Source: Candidatus Gastranaerophilales bacterium
Lineage (GTDB): Bacteria > Cyanobacteriota > Vampirovibrionia > Gastranaerophilales > Gastranaerophilaceae
Direction of reading: 5' to 3'
Length of the DNA stretch: 43,585 nt
Assembly (NCBI GenBank): GCA_944322665.1
Contig: CALUPM010000007.1
Coordinates: 1 to 43,585, forward strand
Positions 1-8,196 of the stretch are shown piece by piece. Each line of letters opens with the position of its first letter. The first letter of the stretch is position 1. Made by a program: the position numbers and the translations under genes. Under the pieces are notes generated by a model. It did not search any database. It was given only the letters and a program-made list of their open reading frames with translations, and was not told where the DNA came from.

Positions 1-635
1 AGTATTTTTTTTAGAAACAAACCCTTCAACTTTTCAACCATTCACCCTTTCAACCCCCTTCACTCTTCACCCTTCACCCTTCACTCTGATAAGAACTTAT
101 CGCCTTATCGCCTTGCAGTCCTATCGCCTTCCAAAACGAAACCTCCTAGCGCCCTAGTGCCTTAAAGCCTTAGTATCTTTTTCCAGAAACAAACCATTCA
201 TCCGTTCAACTTTTCAACCTTTCAACTCTCCTCACACTTCACACTTCACTCTTCAGACCCCTCACCCGAATTTGTAAGTTCGCATTTGCTCACTAACAAA
301 TTCTACCCTCTCCCACAAGGGGAGAGGGGATTATTTTACGTAAAGGACTTATCGTCTTAACGTCCTAACGTCTTTTCGTCTTTTTCAGAAACAAACCATT
401 CAACTTTTCAACTTCCCTCACCCTTCACCCTTCACTTTGATAAGAACTTATCGTCTTATCGCCTTTATCAACTTCCCTCACTCCTCACCCTTCACCCTTC
501 ACTTTGATAAGAACTTATCGCCTTATCGCCTTTATCAACTTCCCTCACTCCTCACCCTTCACCCTTCACTTTGATAAGAACTTATCGCCTTTTATCTTTT
601 CCGACTTCATGGTATTTTATAGAAAAGGAGAAAAT
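1..635. repeat. Pyrimidine-rich non-coding repeat field
   Basis: This stretch carries no credible gene. It is built from C/T-rich phrases such as ttcacccttcac, ttcaacttttcaac and cttatcgccttatcgcc. Four copies of a unit contain the inverted repeat GATAAG-AA-CTTATC, at 88-101, 439-452, 506-519 and 573-586; the last three are exactly 67 bases apart. The flanking sequence is nearly identical between the 471-532 and 538-595 units. An open frame does run through the last units into the downstream kinase gene, but its residues are repeat-encoded and a ribosome binding site marks the kinase start at 636. The unit is not a CRISPR, because the spacers are themselves degenerate copies. Confidence 0.8.
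306..328. repeat. REP-type perfect hairpin
   Basis: Perfect 9-base inverted repeat ccctctccc / gggagaggg with a 5-base loop (acaag). It is preceded by a weaker inverted repeat (aatttgtaag at 269-278 against ctaacaaatt at 293-302, one mismatch). The phrase resembles a short palindrome often seen scattered between bacterial genes. There is no T-tract, so a terminator role is not supported. Confidence 0.6.
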
Positions 636-1154
636 ATGGCTGATAAAATAATTATTTTTTCAGGGAAACAATATTCGGGAAAAGATACTGCAGCAAAGAT
701 TATGCTGGAGGCAATGCCGGATTACAGACGCTGCGCAATGGGCGATATAATAAAGATTACATACGGCAAAGAAAAAAATCTTTCTTATGAAGAGATTGAA
801 AAGAACAAACCAATCTATCGTCAGGATTTGATTAATCTCGGCAATTGGGGGAGAGCACAGGATCCTGATTACTGGCTGAAGAAAATTCTGGAGCAGGATG
901 GGAATATTATTGTAACAGATGTGAGAGTTCCGCATGAATACGAGGTTTTTAAGGCGGCAGGCGCTGTTACAATAAGGGTAGAGGCTTCACACGCAACCAG
1001 AAGCAAAAGAGGGACTTTAGTCGGAGAAACCGACATTACAGAAACAGGGCTTGACCATATTAATGACTGGGATTTTATAATCGACAACAACGAAGATTAT
1101 GAAAATTTGAAATCTGAAGTTTTAAAAATTGTAAAATTTCTCGCTGCTAAATAA
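636..1154 (+). CDS. P-loop kinase resembling animal-type phosphomevalonate kinase
   Basis: 172 residues. The start at 636 is chosen for the aaaaggag ribosome binding site just upstream; an earlier in-frame start lies within repeat DNA. It has a P-loop GKQYSGKDT near the N-terminus, then a YRQDLI helix, AQDPDYW, a strand ending VTDVRV, an Arg-rich segment (HATRSKRG) that could be the mobile lid, and a C-terminal GLDHIND-DFIIDNN element. This order matches the phosphomevalonate kinase family of animals (SGKxxSGKD, YRxDMI, QADP, SDTRR, GLD...DW-IEN) more closely than adenylate, guanylate or dephospho-CoA kinase. The family phosphorylates small phosphorylated substrates with ATP in the cytoplasm. 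No mevalonate-pathway neighbours are present, so the substrate is unknown; a nucleotide monophosphate kinase role is also possible. Confidence 0.72.
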   Translation: MADKIIIFSGKQYSGKDTAAKIMLEAMPDYRRCAMGDIIKITYGKEKNLSYEEIEKNKPIYRQDLINLGNWGRAQDPDYWLKKILEQDGNIIVTDVRVPHEYEVFKAAGAVTIRVEASHATRSKRGTLVGETDITETGLDHINDWDFIIDNNEDYENLKSEVLKIVKFLAAK

Positions 1155-1212
1155 CAACATTTTTGCTTTTTGTTTTTTGATTCAAAAAAAAAGAAACAAA
1201 AAGGAGAAATAA

Positions 1213-1689
1213 ATGGACATTGCCTCAAACAATCAGATTTCATTCCGCGCGAAATTCGCAGTAAGTGCACTCAACGAAAAATACAAAAACGGACTAAAAA
1301 ACGTTTGTCCAATCTTTGAAGAAATGACAAAAGAACATACAGGCAGACTGAGTCTTGTGGAAGATTTGAATAACAAACGTTACATTTTCAGACTTGGAAG
1401 AGGTCATATTTATGAAATAATTCAAAGACCGCAAACCGGATACCCGTCAAAAGAGTGGCTTTCTAATTTTATGGCATTAGAATCGGATAAGGAAAAGGCA
1501 GGAATTCTTGCGAAAATATTTGAAACCCTGCAGCTTATTCCGAAACAATATGACAAAAAATGGGCGGATAAGGAATTTCGCACTCAATTATTAAACAAAA
1601 TTAATGAAAAGCTGGGTGATGACAGCTATAATATTTCGCACATGTTTGAACCAATAGGACAGACTTTTCAATTTGAACGTTTTTGTTAA
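1213..1689 (+). CDS. Unassigned protein with N-terminal NQISFRAKF motif
   Basis: 158 residues, function not recognised. It begins with a short polar tail and the phrase NQISFRAKF, resembling the NVSFTGA start of the protein at 37591-37932. The rest is mixed charged sequence without signal peptide or membrane segment, ending in Cys. It has a good Shine-Dalgarno (aaggag, 1201-1206) seven bases before the ATG. That site lies at the edge of a weak inverted repeat (ctttttgttt at 1166-1175, aaacaaaaag at 1194-1203), which could partly mask it. It lies 58 bases after the kinase in the same direction and may be cotranscribed with it. Confidence 0.65.
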   Translation: MDIASNNQISFRAKFAVSALNEKYKNGLKNVCPIFEEMTKEHTGRLSLVEDLNNKRYIFRLGRGHIYEIIQRPQTGYPSKEWLSNFMALESDKEKAGILAKIFETLQLIPKQYDKKWADKEFRTQLLNKINEKLGDDSYNISHMFEPIGQTFQFERFC

Positions 1690-1732
1690 AAAAGAGACTT
1701 ATATAGCAAATTACACAAATATTATAAAAAGA

Positions 1733-1860
1733 GCGTCATTCTGAGGGCTTTAGCCCGAAGAATCTCCTTGCTTTTTCTGGGGATCCTTCGCCTTTGCACT
1801 CGCGATAAACGGGTACAGCTAACGCCTTTCACACGCTGCTCGTGCGGCTCAGGATGACGC
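1733..1860. repeat. MITE-like palindromic intergenic element
   Basis: About 128 bases bounded by imperfect terminal inverted repeats (gcgtcattct at 1733-1742, aggatgacgc at 1851-1860, one mismatch). Inside are gaagaatctcc and ggatccttcgcc, which also partly pair. The phrase pattern (gtcattctgag...cgaagaatc...ggatccttcg...caggatgac) is one I recognise as a widely scattered non-coding bacterial repeat. It encodes nothing. It lies between the convergent genes ending at 1689 and 1951. Confidence 0.65.
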
Positions 1861-1901
1861 TGTTTTGAAATTATTTGTGGAATTTGATATATTAGTCCAC
1901 T

Positions 1902-1932
1902 AAAAAAAGAGGATTTAAAAATCCTCTTTTTT
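1902..1932. terminator. Bidirectional intrinsic terminator
   Basis: An A-tract, agaggattt, a short loop, aaatcctct and a T-tract form a hairpin with A/T runs on both sides, so it can act in both directions. It sits between the plus-strand gene ending at 1689 and the minus-strand response regulator ending at 1951. Confidence 0.8.
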
Positions 1933-1950
1933 GATTTTATAGAATAAAGT

Positions 1951-2655
1951 CTACACCATACCCTCTTTAACAGCTTTCACCGCAGCCTGCACTCTGTCAT
2001 TTACGCACATTTTCTGAAGGATTGAACAAACGTGAGCTTTTGCAGTATGAACACTAACGATAAGTTCTTTAGCAATTTCGGTATTACTTTTACCTGTAAC
2101 AAGATGTTTGAGGACTTCAAACTCTCTTTCAGTCAGCGGAACTCTTCCTTCACCGTGGGATTTGTTCGGCAGAAATCCGATGTTCTCAACTTTCGGAAAA
2201 GCGTTGAGGGCTAGCTGTGCAACAACCGGATCAATCCAGCAGACGCCTATAGACACATCTCTCACGACATCCGCAAGTTTTTGAGGATCAATGTCTTTCA
2301 AACAGTAAGCACTTGCGCCTGAACTTAAAGCAGCAACAACTTCTTCTTCTCTGTCATGTGAAGTCAGAGCTATGATTTTAATTGCAGGCGAGAACTCTTT
2401 AATTTTAATCATGGCTTCGATTCCGTTCATTCCGGGAAGCCCTAAATCCATTAAAACAACATCAGGTTTATATCTTTCAATAAGTTTAAGACCCTCAACC
2501 GCATCTTCGGATTCCGCAACAACATTTAAATCAGAATTTTCATTAAGCGCGCATCTTAAGCCTACCCGCGTAAGTTTAAAATCTTCTACGATTACGATAT
2601 TAATAACCGTATTTTCAACACTTGTTTGTACTTCTGTTTGATTTTTAACTGACAT
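1951..2655 (-). CDS. Orphan NarL/FixJ-type response regulator
   Basis: 234 residues. An N-terminal extension of about 16 residues precedes a receiver domain (about 17-135) with the acidic pair E24-D25, phospho-acceptor D70 (in LMDLGLPG), T98 and K120 (in YCLKD). A LuxR-type helix-turn-helix follows at about 172-234 (LTEREFEVL ... GKSNTEIAKEL ... TAKAHV). The family is phosphorylated by a histidine kinase, dimerises and binds promoter DNA in the cytoplasm. No histidine kinase is adjacent, so the partner and targets are unknown. The start has a Shine-Dalgarno (gaggtg on the minus strand). The bidirectional terminator at 1902-1932 follows the stop. Confidence 0.93.
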   Translation of the reverse strand: MSVKNQTEVQTSVENTVINIVIVEDFKLTRVGLRCALNENSDLNVVAESEDAVEGLKLIERYKPDVVLMDLGLPGMNGIEAMIKIKEFSPAIKIIALTSHDREEEVVAALSSGASAYCLKDIDPQKLADVVRDVSIGVCWIDPVVAQLALNAFPKVENIGFLPNKSHGEGRVPLTEREFEVLKHLVTGKSNTEIAKELIVSVHTAKAHVCSILQKMCVNDRVQAAVKAVKEGMV

Positions 2656-2800
2656 TTTTCACCTCTCTTTTTTAATAATAAAATTTACCTGATGTCTACA
2701 TGACTATTAAAAAATGACAAAAAGAATTAATCCATTACCCTGTTAGCTAATATTGTAAAAAATACAATTAATCTCAGGGCATGTTTTTTGAATTTTGTTG

Positions 2801-2809
2801 TGCTATACT
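2801..2809 (+). promoter_or_regulatory. Extended -10 promoter for the GH13 gene
   Basis: TGC-TATACT is an extended -10 element. The -35 region is poor. The predicted start of transcription is about 27 bases before the ATG at 2843, with a ggag ribosome binding site at 2830-2833. Confidence 0.5.
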
Positions 2810-2842
2810 CGGGATATATACAAGAAAACGGAGAGCATTTTC

Positions 2843-5170
2843 ATGTTTGAATTTTTATTTGGAAAAAAAGAAACAAAAATCCCCGGAGAAAAACAAATAA
2901 ATGATATTTTCTCTAAACTTTCATCCCACTATGGTGTTGAAAAAATTTCGACAGAAAGAAAAAATTACCTTAGAAATATAATGATAAAAAACGGGTATTT
3001 AAATTATCCATACATTAAAGCGCTGGAAGAACTTACACCTGCGGAAATTCTTTACGCACTCCAGTTCAAATGGATAGACAATCATATATTTAATGATGGC
3101 AGATTTCGTTTTGACAATGACAAAATAAGCCCGCTTGCACGCGATAATGTTAAAAATTCAAACTGGATAAAAAAAGAAGGGCATGACATAAAGCTTATAA
3201 ACCTTGCATGTTTGAAAGACGGGAATAAAACAAAAGAAACAGGCAAATTTATGGACTGGCTGCGCCAGCTTTTGATACTTCCGACAGGAAATCCTGCAAA
3301 TGATATTTATAACACAACTATTTATTTAATACCGTTTCATCCGAGAGAATTCGGCTGTGCATATCTGCCAAGAAGCAGCGAAGTCAGTGAAAATCTTTTT
3401 GATAAAGAAATTTTTGAGCTTACGGGGCTGGATGCAAAAGGTCAGGTCCAAACTTTTATTAAGTTAGCCCAGCTTGCGGGGCACCCTGTGATTTATGATA
3501 TTCTTCCGCAGACAGGAAGGTTTTCAAAAGCAGTTCTTGCAAATCCTTCAATTGCAAGATGGTATGATGTAAATAACCTTCTTGAAAATCTTCACTCATA
3601 CACGGATTCACTTGTTGAAAACCGTTCGGGTGAAATTTTTAAAGAGCTTGAAAAATCAAACATTACAAACTGTGACAGAGAAGATCTCGAAGTCGTAAAA
3701 AATATTTATAAACAGCGGCTTGACGGAGGGGCAGGAGAACTCAGCGAACATTATCAAAAAATTTACGATGCTTTTGAAAGTATCCTCGACGCTTACAAGA
3801 AGAAGCTGTCTGACGAAATGCTGAAGAAAAATTCTCAGATAAAAATTCACAAAAGAGTAACTGAAATTGTCGCAGAAACACTTAATGTAAAAGCCGGTAC
3901 AAAACTTAACGAAGACGACATAACAAAACAAATTGATATTATTCAAAAACTCATTGAAAAGGGGCTATGGCCGGCCCCCGGAGGCGCATGGTGCTCTGCG
4001 GGCGTGCCTGTTTTTGACAAAATGAGCGAAGGCAGAGATTATCCCGTTTTCAAACACTACAACTACAAAGGAGAAGATGTTTCGTATTTTGCAAATCTGG
4101 ACTGCCAGACACCTTACTATTTTGCATATCTGGAAAACGGAACTTTCAACGAACCTGTTATTAATTATTTTATAAATTACATGAAAGACCTTCAAAAATG
4201 CTACAACTTTGACGGTTTCAGGGTTGATCATATTGACCATATTGTAGACAGAATTTCGGAAAAAGACGGCAAACCCATAAGCTACAGGGCGCCGAGATAC
4301 GTTTTGAACAAACTCAACTCCGCAATGAAAGCAAAAATTCCTTACTTTGGAACGCTTGCCGAATATATGCTCTGGGATGACTTTTTGAAAGAATACCACG
4401 AAGATATGAACTTTGACCTTTTATGGGGTAATGATATTGTTTCCCAGTCAAGCAAAACTCCGGAACAAATTCTTGAGGATAACAACCATCTTTCCAACTA
4501 CAACGTCAAGTTGAAAAGCAAAAACAAACTTGCAATCCTGAAAACTTACAACAATCAGGACGGAGAATTCAGAAGCATAGACCGATATCCCGGACAGCTC
4601 GGAGAAGCAGGAGCATTATATAAATGGTTCAAATACAAATTTCTTCCGGGCGGAAAGTTTGCGCAAAGACCGGTTCTATACGTTGACGGAGATGAAAGCT
4701 TCACGAAAACCGGAATTGAAAGCGTAATCGGAGAAGAAATTTCAATGGCGCGCGGATACAATTACGATTTTTACAAAAAATTTGACGCAATAGACAGATT
4801 TGTAAAAAATCACAACATCATAACAGACGGCGAAGCGCAGATTATATTGCAGGAAGAGGACGGTTTTGCAGCATGGATAATTTCAAAAGAGCCGATGAAA
4901 AACGCTTTTCTGGTAATATCAAATTACAAAAATCCCGAAGAAAAAATAACAAAACAGGATGACAACGGAAATTCATACGCGGAAATCGTACACGGAACCC
5001 CAGTTGAAAATAAAAAAATCTGTCTGCCCGGAGAATTCAAAATCAAATCCGAATTTGCTATTGACGGGGAAGATTTTGTAAAAAGCAAATACAAAACAAC
5101 GGACAATACGATTTCAATAGACAGGCTTGAACCCGGAGAATTCAGAGTTTTCGGGATTGAAAAAGGCTGA
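2843..5170 (+). CDS. Divergent GH13 (alpha-amylase clan) enzyme
   Basis: 775 residues; the start follows ggag at 2830-2833. The four GH13 signature regions can be traced: region I near D219 (YDILPQT, divergent from the usual DVVxNH), region II GFRVDHIDH with probable nucleophile D462, region III TLAEYM with probable acid/base E507, and region IV TYNNQD with the third acid D573. A helical, charged stretch at about 260-375 interrupts the barrel between regions I and II. There is no signal peptide, so it is probably cytoplasmic, acting on alpha-glucan or a glucoside. Family members hydrolyse or transfer alpha-glucosidic bonds; I cannot assign the substrate. No other glycogen gene is nearby. Confidence 0.78.
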   Translation: MFEFLFGKKETKIPGEKQINDIFSKLSSHYGVEKISTERKNYLRNIMIKNGYLNYPYIKALEELTPAEILYALQFKWIDNHIFNDGRFRFDNDKISPLARDNVKNSNWIKKEGHDIKLINLACLKDGNKTKETGKFMDWLRQLLILPTGNPANDIYNTTIYLIPFHPREFGCAYLPRSSEVSENLFDKEIFELTGLDAKGQVQTFIKLAQLAGHPVIYDILPQTGRFSKAVLANPSIARWYDVNNLLENLHSYTDSLVENRSGEIFKELEKSNITNCDREDLEVVKNIYKQRLDGGAGELSEHYQKIYDAFESILDAYKKKLSDEMLKKNSQIKIHKRVTEIVAETLNVKAGTKLNEDDITKQIDIIQKLIEKGLWPAPGGAWCSAGVPVFDKMSEGRDYPVFKHYNYKGEDVSYFANLDCQTPYYFAYLENGTFNEPVINYFINYMKDLQKCYNFDGFRVDHIDHIVDRISEKDGKPISYRAPRYVLNKLNSAMKAKIPYFGTLAEYMLWDDFLKEYHEDMNFDLLWGNDIVSQSSKTPEQILEDNNHLSNYNVKLKSKNKLAILKTYNNQDGEFRSIDRYPGQLGEAGALYKWFKYKFLPGGKFAQRPVLYVDGDESFTKTGIESVIGEEISMARGYNYDFYKKFDAIDRFVKNHNIITDGEAQIILQEEDGFAAWIISKEPMKNAFLVISNYKNPEEKITKQDDNGNSYAEIVHGTPVENKKICLPGEFKIKSEFAIDGEDFVKSKYKTTDNTISIDRLEPGEFRVFGIEKG

Positions 5171-5230
5171 TTTTTTGTAAAAATTATTTAAAATATTGCG
5201 CTATAACAGACTTTGAGCTATCCTGTTGTT

Positions 5231-6883
5231 ATGATTAAGCAGCTCAGGATAAAGGATTATATATTAATAGACGAATTGACGGCGAATTTTCATCAGGGTC
5301 TGAACGTCATAACAGGTGAAACCGGCGCCGGCAAAAGTATCCTGATCAGCGCAATTGACCTTGCGTTTGCTCCTAGAATTTCTAAGGAAGTCATAAAAAA
5401 CGGATGCGAAAAAGCGGTTATTGAACTTACTATTGAAAATAAAAAACACGACTTAAAACAGATTTTTGAAGAAAACGGAATTGATGATTTTGGCGAAGAA
5501 ATCACGCTTTCAAAAGAGATTACCCGTAACGCCGTAAGAACCCGCGTGAACGGAACGCTTGTCAATCAGGATCTTATAAAAACTTTAAGAACGCTGTTTC
5601 TGGACATACATTCACAGCACCAGACTTACTCATTTTTGCAGCCAAAATACCACATAACGCTTCTGGATACTTATGCAAAAGAGGTTTACGGCGCAAAACT
5701 GGAGGAATATAGAAAACTTTATTCCGAATACACTGCCCTCAAATCACAGCTTGAAAAAGCTAAAAATTCAGCAGATGTCACGGAAAACCAGATTGAATTT
5801 CTAAAATTTCAGGTGAGCGAAATTGAAAACGCTGAAATTCAATCACAATCAGAAGATGAAGATTTAACCTCCGAACTGGAAGTTCTTGAAAACGCAGAGA
5901 AATTGAAAGAACTTACAGGCTCTTCTTACTGGGCAATAAACGGGGACGACGGCTCAATACTGGAGGGGCTTGGCAAAATCAAACAAAATATCTCAAAAGC
6001 CGCCTCTTTTGACAGCAAATTGAATGAAGTTGAACAGAATTTGATAGAATGTATTGAAAATCTTCATGACCTGTCGGCAGAATTAAGAAACTACAGCCAG
6101 AATCTTGACAACGACACGGAAAGATTAAATGAAATTCAGGAAAGGCTGTTTCTTCTGGACAAACTTAAGCGCAAATACGGCGGAACGCTTGAAGCAGTTC
6201 TTGAAACTTATCAAAAATTAGCACAGGAGCTTTCCTCAATCGAATTTTCAACAAAAAACATTGAAGAACTTGAAGGGCTGATAGATAAGGCTGAAAAAAC
6301 ACTTTTTGAAAAAGCTAAAGAAATCAGCGAACACAGAAAAAATTATGCAAGCGTTTTGTCAGTTTACATTCAGGAGCGTCTTGCAAAACTTGAACTGCCG
6401 AAAGCCAGATTTGAAATCGCAGTAGGAGAAAAGCCGCTATCACCTGACGGAATTGACGACATTGAATTTTTGATATCAACAAATGTATCCGAGGATTTAA
6501 AACCGCTAGCGAAAGTTGCCTCGGGCGGCGAAATTTCCAGAGTAATGCTTGCGATAAAATCAATTTTTGCGCAAACTGACGACATTGATACGGTAATATT
6601 TGACGAAATAGACACAGGAATTTCCGGCAAAGCCTCCCAGAGCGTTGCAGACGAAATTCTGGAGCTTTCTAAATTCCATCAGATAATCCTGATTACCCAT
6701 CAGGCAATAATAGCCTCAAAAGCCGACAAACATTTTTACGTCAGAAAATCACAGGCTGATGAAACAAAAGTTGAAGTTTATGTTCTCACCGGCGACAACA
6801 GGATTAAGGCTCTTGCAGAACTTGCAGGCGGCGACATAAACGAGCAGTCTATAGAGTTTGCAAAATCCCTAATCGAAGCTTAA
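5231..6883 (+). CDS. recN: DNA repair ATPase RecN
   Basis: About 550 residues, the family's usual length. Walker A GETGAGKS lies at residues 29-36. A long coiled-coil middle (about 170-365) separates it from the ABC signature VASGGEISR and Walker B VIFDEIDTGISG near the C-terminus, the SMC-like order of RecN. It acts on the nucleoid in recombinational repair of double-strand breaks. The ATG at 5231 is preferred because MIKQLRIKDYILID matches the family N-terminus; a TTG at 5213 would add six residues. Neither start has a Shine-Dalgarno. A TATAAC at 5202-5207 could be the -10 box, which would give a very short leader. Confidence 0.95.
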   Translation: MIKQLRIKDYILIDELTANFHQGLNVITGETGAGKSILISAIDLAFAPRISKEVIKNGCEKAVIELTIENKKHDLKQIFEENGIDDFGEEITLSKEITRNAVRTRVNGTLVNQDLIKTLRTLFLDIHSQHQTYSFLQPKYHITLLDTYAKEVYGAKLEEYRKLYSEYTALKSQLEKAKNSADVTENQIEFLKFQVSEIENAEIQSQSEDEDLTSELEVLENAEKLKELTGSSYWAINGDDGSILEGLGKIKQNISKAASFDSKLNEVEQNLIECIENLHDLSAELRNYSQNLDNDTERLNEIQERLFLLDKLKRKYGGTLEAVLETYQKLAQELSSIEFSTKNIEELEGLIDKAEKTLFEKAKEISEHRKNYASVLSVYIQERLAKLELPKARFEIAVGEKPLSPDGIDDIEFLISTNVSEDLKPLAKVASGGEISRVMLAIKSIFAQTDDIDTVIFDEIDTGISGKASQSVADEILELSKFHQIILITHQAIIASKADKHFYVRKSQADETKVEVYVLTGDNRIKALAELAGGDINEQSIEFAKSLIEA

Positions 6884-6905
6884 GGTTCAAAAGATTTGAC
6901 TTTTT

Positions 6906-6934
6906 GGCGCAAGCCCTCAAAGAGGGCTTGCGCC
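6906..6934. terminator. Strong 13-bp hairpin downstream of recN
   Basis: Perfect stem ggcgcaagccctc / gagggcttgcgcc with a three-base loop, 22 bases after the recN stop. No long T-tract follows on either strand, so it may protect the 3' end or terminate only weakly. It lies between convergent recN and the sigma factor gene. Confidence 0.6.
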
Positions 6935-6946
6935 TTCACAATAACC

Positions 6947-6970
6947 AGAAAGAAAACCGGCAAAAGCCGG
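6947..6970 (-). terminator. Intrinsic terminator of the sigma factor gene
   Basis: On the minus strand, ccggc-tttt-gccgg is followed by ttttctttct. It lies 14 bases beyond the stop of the sigma gene. Confidence 0.7.
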
Positions 6971-6983
6971 CCGCGAACAATAA

Positions 6984-7964
6984 TCAATCCTCGATAAAAT
7001 CCTTAAAATGCCACAACTCCTTTTTCTCTCTGATTTTAGCAAGAGCAATATCTTCAAGCTGTCTGATACGCTCTTTTGAATACCCCATCTCACGCCCGAG
7101 CTGCTCCAGCGTCATGGGCGTACAGCCGTTTACTCCGAACCTGTAATTTATAATCTTCTTTTCTCTTTCGTCAAGCGTCTTTAAAAGATGATTGACAGAA
7201 CCTTTCAGAGTATTATTTTTTGTCTGCTCGTCAGGAGAATTGTATTTTTTATCCTGAATGTAATCCCCGACATTCAAATCATCAGTCACAGGAGTTTCAA
7301 GACTTATCGGCTCTTTAATTATTGATTTTCTGATAGCTGCAAGTTTTTTAGGTGAAAGCCCCATTTTTTCAGCAACCTCATGATCGCCCGGTTCACGCCC
7401 CAGTTCAAATGAAAGCATCGTAAAAACCTTCTTGTATTTTCTTATTTTATCCGCCATGTGAACAGGAATCCTGATAGTCCTTGAATTGTTTGAAATTGCC
7501 CTTATAATCGTCTGCTTTATCCACCACGTTGCATAGGTCGAGAATTTAAAATTCTTTGAATAATCAAACTTTTCAGCCGCTTTGATAAGCCCTAAAGACC
7601 CTTCCTGCACAAGATCCATAAACAAAACCCCCTGCCCGATATAGCGTTTTGCAATGCTTACAACAAGCCGCAAATTTGCCTGAATAAGCTTTCTCTTTGC
7701 AATATCAGCCTGAGAAGGCTTGCCCTCCTTAATCTGACGTCCCAAAACTTTTTCTTCTTTTGAAGAAAGCAGTTTAACTTTCCCGATATCTTTCAGATAC
7801 ATCTGCAAAAGGTCGTCCTCATTTGCGATGGAACTGAAAGTTTTCGGCTCGGTATTCATTAATTCTTCATCGTCACCGGATGTAATATCTTCCTGCAAAT
7901 ATTTATTTTGAAAATCTTTGAACAAATTTTCACTATCTTCCCTTAACTCAACGTTCAAACTCAT
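6984..7964 (-). CDS. Sigma-70 family RNA polymerase sigma factor (RpoD-like, probably group 2)
   Basis: 326 residues. Region 1.2 is at about 50-80 ([16 protein letters not shown]), region 2 at about 95-170 ([12 protein letters not shown] ... [12 protein letters not shown] ... RTIRIPVHM), region 3 at about 175-245 and region 4 at about 258-315 (SKERIRQLE). The long acidic region 1.1 of primary factors is only a short acidic tail. In region 2.4 the Gln that reads the -12 base is kept (Q151), but the position equal to E. coli T440 is I154. Region 4.2 has Lys where many RpoD proteins have Arg. These points favour an alternative, group 2-like factor, but it could be this lineage's main sigma. A Shine-Dalgarno (gagagga) precedes the start; a TATAAT lies at 8056-8061. 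Confidence 0.9.
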   Translation of the reverse strand: MSLNVELREDSENLFKDFQNKYLQEDITSGDDEELMNTEPKTFSSIANEDDLLQMYLKDIGKVKLLSSKEEKVLGRQIKEGKPSQADIAKRKLIQANLRLVVSIAKRYIGQGVLFMDLVQEGSLGLIKAAEKFDYSKNFKFSTYATWWIKQTIIRAISNNSRTIRIPVHMADKIRKYKKVFTMLSFELGREPGDHEVAEKMGLSPKKLAAIRKSIIKEPISLETPVTDDLNVGDYIQDKKYNSPDEQTKNNTLKGSVNHLLKTLDEREKKIINYRFGVNGCTPMTLEQLGREMGYSKERIRQLEDIALAKIREKKELWHFKDFIED

Positions 7965-8070
7965 TGAAATATTTTCCTCTCTTCCAGCTAAATACTACAA
8001 TTTCAATGACGGAGAATTACGGAAAAAGTTGCATTTGAAATACAAAAAAAAGACTATTATAAGAAACAAA

Positions 8071-8094
8071 AAAAGACAGGTTTTAACCTGCCTT
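8071..8094 (-). terminator. Terminator of tRNA-Leu
   Basis: On the minus strand, ggcaggtt-aaaacctgtc followed by ttttttt gives a hairpin plus T-tract starting seven bases after the tRNA's 3' end. The plus strand also ends in a T-run, so it may work both ways. Confidence 0.7.
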
Positions 8095-8100
8095 TTTATT

Positions 8101-8180
8101 TGGGCATGAAGAGACTCGAACTCCCACGCGGTTAGCACTAGTTCCTAAGACTAGCGTGTCTACCATTCCACCACATGCCC
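8101..8180 (-). tRNA. tRNA-Leu(UAG)
   Basis: Acceptor arms GGGCATG / CATGCCC with discriminator A pair perfectly. The D-arm GTGGTGGAATGGTAGACAC, anticodon loop CTTAGGA (anticodon UAG, reading CUA) on stem CTAGT/ACTAG, a class II variable arm and the T-arm GTTCGAGTC all fit bacterial tRNA-Leu. The T-stem includes two G-U pairs. The 3' CCA is not encoded and must be added enzymatically. A terminator follows directly, and a broken copy of the tRNA's 5' part lies upstream. Confidence 0.93.
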
Positions 8181-8196
8181 ATATATTTAGGTTTTA

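Noticed and set aside
471-595. Possible CRISPR array in the repeats upstream of the kinase
   Set aside because: The intervals between the conserved palindromes are themselves near-copies, with no unique spacers, and no cas genes are nearby.
504-635. 44-residue N-terminal extension of the kinase
   Set aside because: The extension is encoded by repeat DNA, and a clear ribosome binding site precedes the ATG at 636.
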